Positions 12,763-15,794 of a DNA stretch of 15,794 nt are shown here, piece after piece. Position numbers and translations under genes: made by a program. The stretch covers positions 1 to 15,794 of the forward strand of contig JAFAWI010000666.1 of the NCBI GenBank assembly GCA_019241915.1, written 5' to 3'. The notes beneath the pieces are model-generated. The model did not search any database, had not been told where the DNA came from, and worked only from the letters and a program-made list of their open reading frames with translations. How positions within the stretch are numbered: position 1 is the stretch's first letter; every line of letters starts with the position of its first letter. This DNA is from Alphaproteobacteria bacterium (GTDB taxonomy: Bacteria; Pseudomonadota; Alphaproteobacteria; ATCC43930; CGMCC-115725).

Positions 12763-13197
12763 CTAGAGCAGCTTTGCCGCCAGCGCCGGCAGTGCGGCGA
12801 TATCGACACCGTTGCGCGTACCGAGCGCGACCAGCCTCGCCGGGTCCTCGCCGGCGCGAACCCGGGTCAGCGCCCAGATCATTGTCGAGCGGGTGCCGCT
12901 GCGGCAATGCGCAACAAGCGGCTTTGGCGCGCCGTCGAGCACGCGCTCGAAGGTGTCGATGTCGTCACGCGTCAGTGTCGCGGCGACAAATGGGATGTGG
13001 TGGTAGGCGATGCCGTACCCGGCGCACAGCCGCCGCGCCTCGTCGGCCGACAGTTGACCGGGGTCCTCGTTGTCGGGCCGGTTGTTGACGATGGTCTTCA
13101 CCCCGGCAGAGGCCAATGCCTCCAGGTTGTCGGCGGTGAGCGCGCCGGCGGCGGTGAGGCCGGGCGCGAGGTCCATCAGCGGCGGCATCGACGGCAT
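12763..13197 (-). CDS. DUF442 / TIGR01244 phosphatase-like or sulfurtransferase-like protein
   Basis: This 144-residue single-domain protein has a dual-specificity phosphatase-like fold. Family markers are the early APGLTAAGALTADNLEALASAGVKTIVNNRPD and the active-site loop HCRSGTRS with nucleophile Cys98 and Arg103. The loop is CX4R, one residue shorter than the CX5R of true protein tyrosine phosphatases; this is usual in the DUF442/TIGR01244 group, which includes the Blh domain and putative sulfurtransferases. The reaction is therefore uncertain, with sulfur transfer, persulfide handling or phosphatase activity all possible. I chose ATG 13197 because GGAG lies 6 bases ahead; ATG 13188 is an alternative. 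The gene converges on ybaB and lies directly behind the terminator-like hairpin that follows the MarR gene. Confidence 0.86.
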   Translation of the reverse strand: MPSMPPLMDLAPGLTAAGALTADNLEALASAGVKTIVNNRPDNEDPGQLSADEARRLCAGYGIAYHHIPFVAATLTRDDIDTFERVLDGAPKPLVAHCRSGTRSTMIWALTRVRAGEDPARLVALGTRNGVDIAALPALAAKLL

Positions 13198-13204
13198 GGC
13201 GCAC

Positions 13205-13241
13205 TCCGCAAAAGCAAAACGGGCTGCAAAATTGCAGCCCG
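13205..13241 (-). terminator. Rho-independent terminator after the MarR gene
   Basis: On the minus strand a 10-bp stem (CGGGCTGCAA / TTGCAGCCCG, arms 13232-13241 and 13220-13229) is followed directly by TTTTGCTTTTGCGG, a strong intrinsic terminator form. It lies 29 bases after the MarR stop. The U-tract runs straight into the GGAG ribosome-binding site of the DUF442 gene, so any transcript of that gene from upstream must cross this structure. Confidence 0.8.
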
Positions 13242-13270
13242 CTTCAATGCCGTCAAATTGTTGTGGCGGA

Positions 13271-13744
13271 TCAGGCGGCGTACTGGCCCGGCCGCTGCAC
13301 CAGGTCGCCCGCGCGGATCCAGAACCGCTCGAGCCGGCGCAGCGTAACGGTGGCCGAGGCGAGGTCTTCGTCGGTGATCGCCGTCTGGTTCAGCATCTCG
13401 ACATGGCGCTGATGCATCGTCTGCAGCCGGTCGCGCAGCTTGGCGCCCTTCTGGGTCAGCCGCACGTGGATCGAGCGGCGGTCGTGCACCGAGCGCTCCT
13501 GCGACAGATAGCCGTTCTCGACCATCTTCTTGACGTTGTAGGACACGTTGGACCCGAGATAGCAGCCGCGCAGGGTCAATTCGCCGACGGTCATCTCGGC
13601 GTCGCCGATATTGAACAGCATCAGGCCCTGGACGTTGTTGATGTCGTGGATGCCGAGGCCGTCCAGCTCGAGCTTCACGACCTCGAGAAAATGCCGGTGA
13701 AGCCGCTCAACCAGGGCGATCACCTCAAGATAGCCGTTGTTCAT
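13271..13744 (-). CDS. MarR-family winged-helix transcriptional regulator
   Basis: This 157-residue protein is a MarR-type dimeric DNA-binding regulator. N-terminal helices (1-35) would form the dimer interface with the C-terminal helices (about 125-150). The winged helix-turn-helix spans about 38-100, with recognition helix GSNVSYNVKKMVENGY (64-79) and wing VHDRRSIHVRLT (86-97). Its single cysteine, Cys61, sits just before the recognition helix. The sequence recalls the alphaproteobacterial group containing LdtR and PetP, but that assignment is from memory and needs a tree. Its ligand and targets cannot be read. The start has a GAGG ribosome-binding site. It has its own terminator and inverted repeats in its upstream region, which would fit autoregulation. 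It lies 100 bases after the HIBADH gene in the same direction, so it may be part of that transcript or independent. Confidence 0.9.
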   Translation of the reverse strand: MNNGYLEVIALVERLHRHFLEVVKLELDGLGIHDINNVQGLMLFNIGDAEMTVGELTLRGCYLGSNVSYNVKKMVENGYLSQERSVHDRRSIHVRLTQKGAKLRDRLQTMHQRHVEMLNQTAITDEDLASATVTLRRLERFWIRAGDLVQRPGQYAA

Positions 13745-13780
13745 ATGCGCCTCGCTAGGCCGCCTTCCGCGCCGATACCT

Positions 13781-13820
13781 AACGAGATTTGTGTTAATTT
13801 TTCGTTCTCACGATCTATCG
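13781..13820. promoter_or_regulatory. Inverted repeats upstream of the MarR gene, candidate operator
   Basis: In the 100-base gap between the HIBADH stop and the MarR start there is an AT-rich patch with several small palindromes. These are AACGA (13781-13785) facing TCGTT (13802-13806), centres about two helical turns apart; TCGT-TCTC-ACGA (13802-13813); and CGAT-CT-ATCG (13811-13820). MarR proteins often bind such repeats in their own promoters, so this is a candidate autoregulatory site. I could not identify a convincing -35/-10 pair on the minus strand. Confidence 0.3.
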
Positions 13821-13844
13821 CCAGCGCCTCATTTGCGGTGACTG

Positions 13845-14738
13845 CTATTCCTGCTGCCGGCGGATCATCTGCATGATCCCGGAAAAGTCGAGCGCGCCGT
13901 TGCCGCCGTCGACAAAGAGCTGGTAGAGGTTGGCGGCTGCTGCGCCGAGCGGCGTCGCCGCGGCGGCGGTGCCGGCGGCCTGCTGCGACAGGCGCAAATC
14001 CTTGAGCATGTTGGCTGCGGTGAAGCCGGCGGCATAGCCGCGGTTGGACGGCGCCGCCGGCACCGGACCCGGCATCGGGCAGTAATTGTTCATCGCCCAG
14101 TTTTGGCTGGTCGAGGTGCTGCAGATGTCGAACAGGGTTTGCACCGGCAGGCCTAGCTTCTCGGCCAGCGCGAAGCCCTCGCAGGTCGCGATCATCGAGC
14201 AGGCGAGGATCATGTTGTTGCAGATCTTGGCGATCTGACCGTTGCCGGAGGGGCCGGCGTGGACGATGGTGCGGCCCATGTTTTCGAGGATCGGCCGGCC
14301 TTTGCGGAACGCTGCTTCCGAGCCGCCGACCATAAAGGTCAACGTGCCGCCCTGCGCGCCCATGACGCCGCCCGAGACCGGCGCGTCGAGCATCTGCAAC
14401 CCGGCTTCGGCGGCCGCCGCGGCGACCGCGCGTGCGGTCTCGACATCGATCGTCGAGCAATCGATCAGCAGCGCACCCTTCTTGGCTTTGGCGATGATGC
14501 CGTCGGGGCCGAGATAGACCTGCCGCACCTGCGGCCCGGCGGGCAGCATCGTGATGACGATATCGCCTGCCGCAGCGGCCTCGGCGACGGTCGCCGCCGG
14601 CTTGCCGCCCTGCTGTTCGAGGTTGCCGACCGGCGCCGTGACGACGTCGTAGCCGGTGACCTGGTGCTGCGACTTCACCAGGTTGGCGGCCATCGGCCCG
14701 CCCATGTTGCCGAGCCCGATAAAGCCGATCGTCGCCAT
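13845..14738 (-). CDS. mmsB: 3-hydroxyisobutyrate dehydrogenase
   Basis: This 297-residue enzyme oxidises 3-hydroxyisobutyrate to methylmalonate semialdehyde with NAD+ in valine breakdown. The N-terminal Rossmann domain starts IGFIGLGNMGGPMAANL, the substrate-site motif is DAPVSGGVMGAQGG at 118-131, and the catalytic Lys is 171 in GNGQIAKICNN with Asn175 nearby. The C-terminal all-helical domain carries the HIBADH-like SQNWAMNNY and GFTAANMLKDL segments, which favour this assignment over tartronate semialdehyde reductase. Length is normal. It lies 12 bases downstream of the HIBYL-CoA hydrolase gene, whose product becomes its substrate, which supports the function. Its ribosome-binding site overlaps the stop codon of that gene. 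Confidence 0.93.
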   Translation of the reverse strand: MATIGFIGLGNMGGPMAANLVKSQHQVTGYDVVTAPVGNLEQQGGKPAATVAEAAAAGDIVITMLPAGPQVRQVYLGPDGIIAKAKKGALLIDCSTIDVETARAVAAAAAEAGLQMLDAPVSGGVMGAQGGTLTFMVGGSEAAFRKGRPILENMGRTIVHAGPSGNGQIAKICNNMILACSMIATCEGFALAEKLGLPVQTLFDICSTSTSQNWAMNNYCPMPGPVPAAPSNRGYAAGFTAANMLKDLRLSQQAAGTAAAATPLGAAAANLYQLFVDGGNGALDFSGIMQMIRRQQE

Positions 14739-14746
14739 ATCCAGGT

Positions 14747-14752
14747 CCTCCT
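14747..14752 (-). promoter_or_regulatory. Ribosome-binding site of mmsB, overlapping upstream stop
   Basis: A perfect AGGAGG on the minus strand, 8 bases before the mmsB ATG, shares its first bases with the TAG stop of the upstream hydrolase gene (14751-14753). This points to coupled translation of the two valine-catabolism enzymes. Confidence 0.8.
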
Positions 14753-15794
14753 AGTCGAATGTCAGTTCGCCGTCGCCGAGCGGCGCCAAATAGGCCTCCA
14801 CGGTGGCCTCGTCGATTTCGGGGAGCGTTGGTGGGTGCCAGTGCGGCGTCTGGTCCTTGTCGATCAGCGCGGCGCGCACCCCCTCGTAGAAATCGTGCGC
14901 CGCCATGCAATGCTGCGTCATGCGGTATTCGAGCTTGAGCGCGTCTTCCAGCCCGAGCCCGCGCCCGACGATCAGCTGCCGCAATGTGATCCGCAGGCTG
15001 GTCGGCGATCTGGTCAGCAGCGCGGCGCGGGTCTCGCTCGCCCAATCGGGCTCGGCGGTCTCGTTTGCGAGCATGTCGAGGATCGTTTCGACCGTCTCCC
15101 CGGCGAAGCAGCGTTCGATGAGCGCGCGACGCAGCCTAAGCGGCGCCGGCCCTGGATCGGCATTGAATCGCGCCAACAATGCTTCGACCTGTGCGCGCTC
15201 CTCGCCGGTGCGCCAAGCCAATCCTGCCAGCGCCGCCCTTAATTCCGCCACGCGCTCGCGCGGTACGAAATGCGTGGCCAAGCCGCAATAGAGCGCGTCG
15301 GCCGCGCCGAGGCGCGCACCGGTAAGGCCGAGATAGCGGCCGATATGGCCGGGGCAGAGGTTGAGGAAGCGCGTCGCGCCGACATCGGGAAACAGACCGA
15401 TCCCGGTCTCCGGCATCGCGAACATGGTCTTTTCGGTGGCGACGCGGTAGGCGCCGTTGACCGAAACGCCGGCGCCGCCGCCCATCGTGATGCCGTCGAT
15501 GATCGCAATATAGGGCTTCGGATAGCGGTGGATGCGGCTGAGGATGCGGTACTCCTCGGCGAAGAAGACGCACGTGAAGTCGCGTGGGCCGGCGATGCCC
15601 TTGCCGGCCTCGTAGACCGCGCGAACATCGCCGCCGGCGCAGAACGCGCGGTCGCCGGCGCCCTCGACCAGCACCGCTCGCACATCCGGGTCGTCGGCCC
15701 ACTGCCGCAGCATCGGGTCGAGCCGCCGGTACATGCCGAGCGTGAACGCGTTGAGCGCCTGCGGCCGGTTCAGCAGTACCGTGCCGACACCGCC
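14751..15794 (-). CDS. 3-hydroxyisobutyryl-CoA hydrolase, N-terminus beyond window
   Basis: The frame runs to the window edge, giving 347 visible residues that begin GGVGTVLLNRPQALNAF; only about the first dozen residues seem to be missing, judged by family length. It is a crotonase-fold enzyme. CAGGDVRAVYE (visible 52-62) and GGGAGVSVNG (105-114) form the CoA-thioester oxyanion hole, and MPETGIGLFPDVGAT (127-141) carries the Glu and Asp typical of 3-hydroxyisobutyryl-CoA hydrolases and distinguishes them from simple enoyl-CoA hydratases. It would release 3-hydroxyisobutyrate from its CoA ester in valine degradation. An internal ATG at 15734 is not the real start, because the conserved LNRPQALNAF lies before it. 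The adjacent 3-hydroxyisobutyrate dehydrogenase uses its product. Confidence 0.92.
   Translation of the reverse strand, partial: GGVGTVLLNRPQALNAFTLGMYRRLDPMLRQWADDPDVRAVLVEGAGDRAFCAGGDVRAVYEAGKGIAGPRDFTCVFFAEEYRILSRIHRYPKPYIAIIDGITMGGGAGVSVNGAYRVATEKTMFAMPETGIGLFPDVGATRFLNLCPGHIGRYLGLTGARLGAADALYCGLATHFVPRERVAELRAALAGLAWRTGEERAQVEALLARFNADPGPAPLRLRRALIERCFAGETVETILDMLANETAEPDWASETRAALLTRSPTSLRITLRQLIVGRGLGLEDALKLEYRMTQHCMAAHDFYEGVRAALIDKDQTPHWHPPTLPEIDEATVEAYLAPLGDGELTFD

Noticed and set aside
1..15794. tRNA genes, CRISPR arrays, insertion sequences, attachment sites
   Set aside because: No cloverleaf-like sequence, regular direct repeats, transposase or integrase motifs or terminal inverted repeats were seen on either strand.

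Overview
The window is GC-rich, densely packed bacterial chromosome, most likely from an alphaproteobacterium. I base this on the compact SRP RNA lying directly upstream of dnaX and ybaB, the ileS-lspA-DUF3035 lipoprotein cluster, the DUF3008 small basic protein, the MarR regulator type, and the many ATGA start/stop overlaps. I cannot place it to order or genus. No mobile element, phage gene, CRISPR array or tRNA is visible, so this reads as ordinary core and metabolic chromosome.

Layout. (1) Positions 1-2393, plus strand: a DUF169 protein cut by the window edge, a secreted four-cysteine protein of unknown function, and an alpha/beta hydrolase. They are packed with a 1-base gap and a 4-base overlap and are probably co-transcribed. 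(2) Positions 2395-8298, minus strand: ileS, then lspA, then a DUF3035 lipoprotein, each joined by an ATGA overlap, then after 35 bases a bifunctional class II aldolase/short-chain dehydrogenase. The last gene converges on the alpha/beta hydrolase with a single base between stop codons. The ileS leader (about 8299-8399) holds a strong hairpin and a possible 17-codon leader ORF with two Ile codons; this is the most interesting regulatory candidate here. (3) Positions 8516-10358, minus strand: a 60-residue DUF3008 protein, and upstream of it an orphan family 5 extracellular solute-binding protein. (4) Positions 10415-12714, plus strand: a promoter, the SRP (4.5S) RNA, dnaX and ybaB. recR, which commonly follows ybaB, is not present here. 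(5) Positions 12763-15794, minus strand: a 3-hydroxyisobutyryl-CoA hydrolase (cut by the window edge) and 3-hydroxyisobutyrate dehydrogenase, a two-step valine catabolism pair. A MarR regulator follows with its own terminator, then a DUF442/TIGR01244 phosphatase-like or sulfurtransferase-like protein.

Functional links. IleRS charges tRNA-Ile. LspA processes prolipoproteins, including in principle the DUF3035 lipoprotein encoded right after it. The SRP RNA/dnaX/ybaB block joins protein targeting with replication clamp loading in the usual genomic arrangement. The HIBYL-CoA hydrolase and HIBADH catalyse consecutive reactions. I found no convincing new multi-gene system. The candidates worth testing are the ileS leader, the uncharacterised three-gene DUF169 operon, the terminator fused to the DUF442 ribosome-binding site, and the inverted repeats upstream of the MarR gene.
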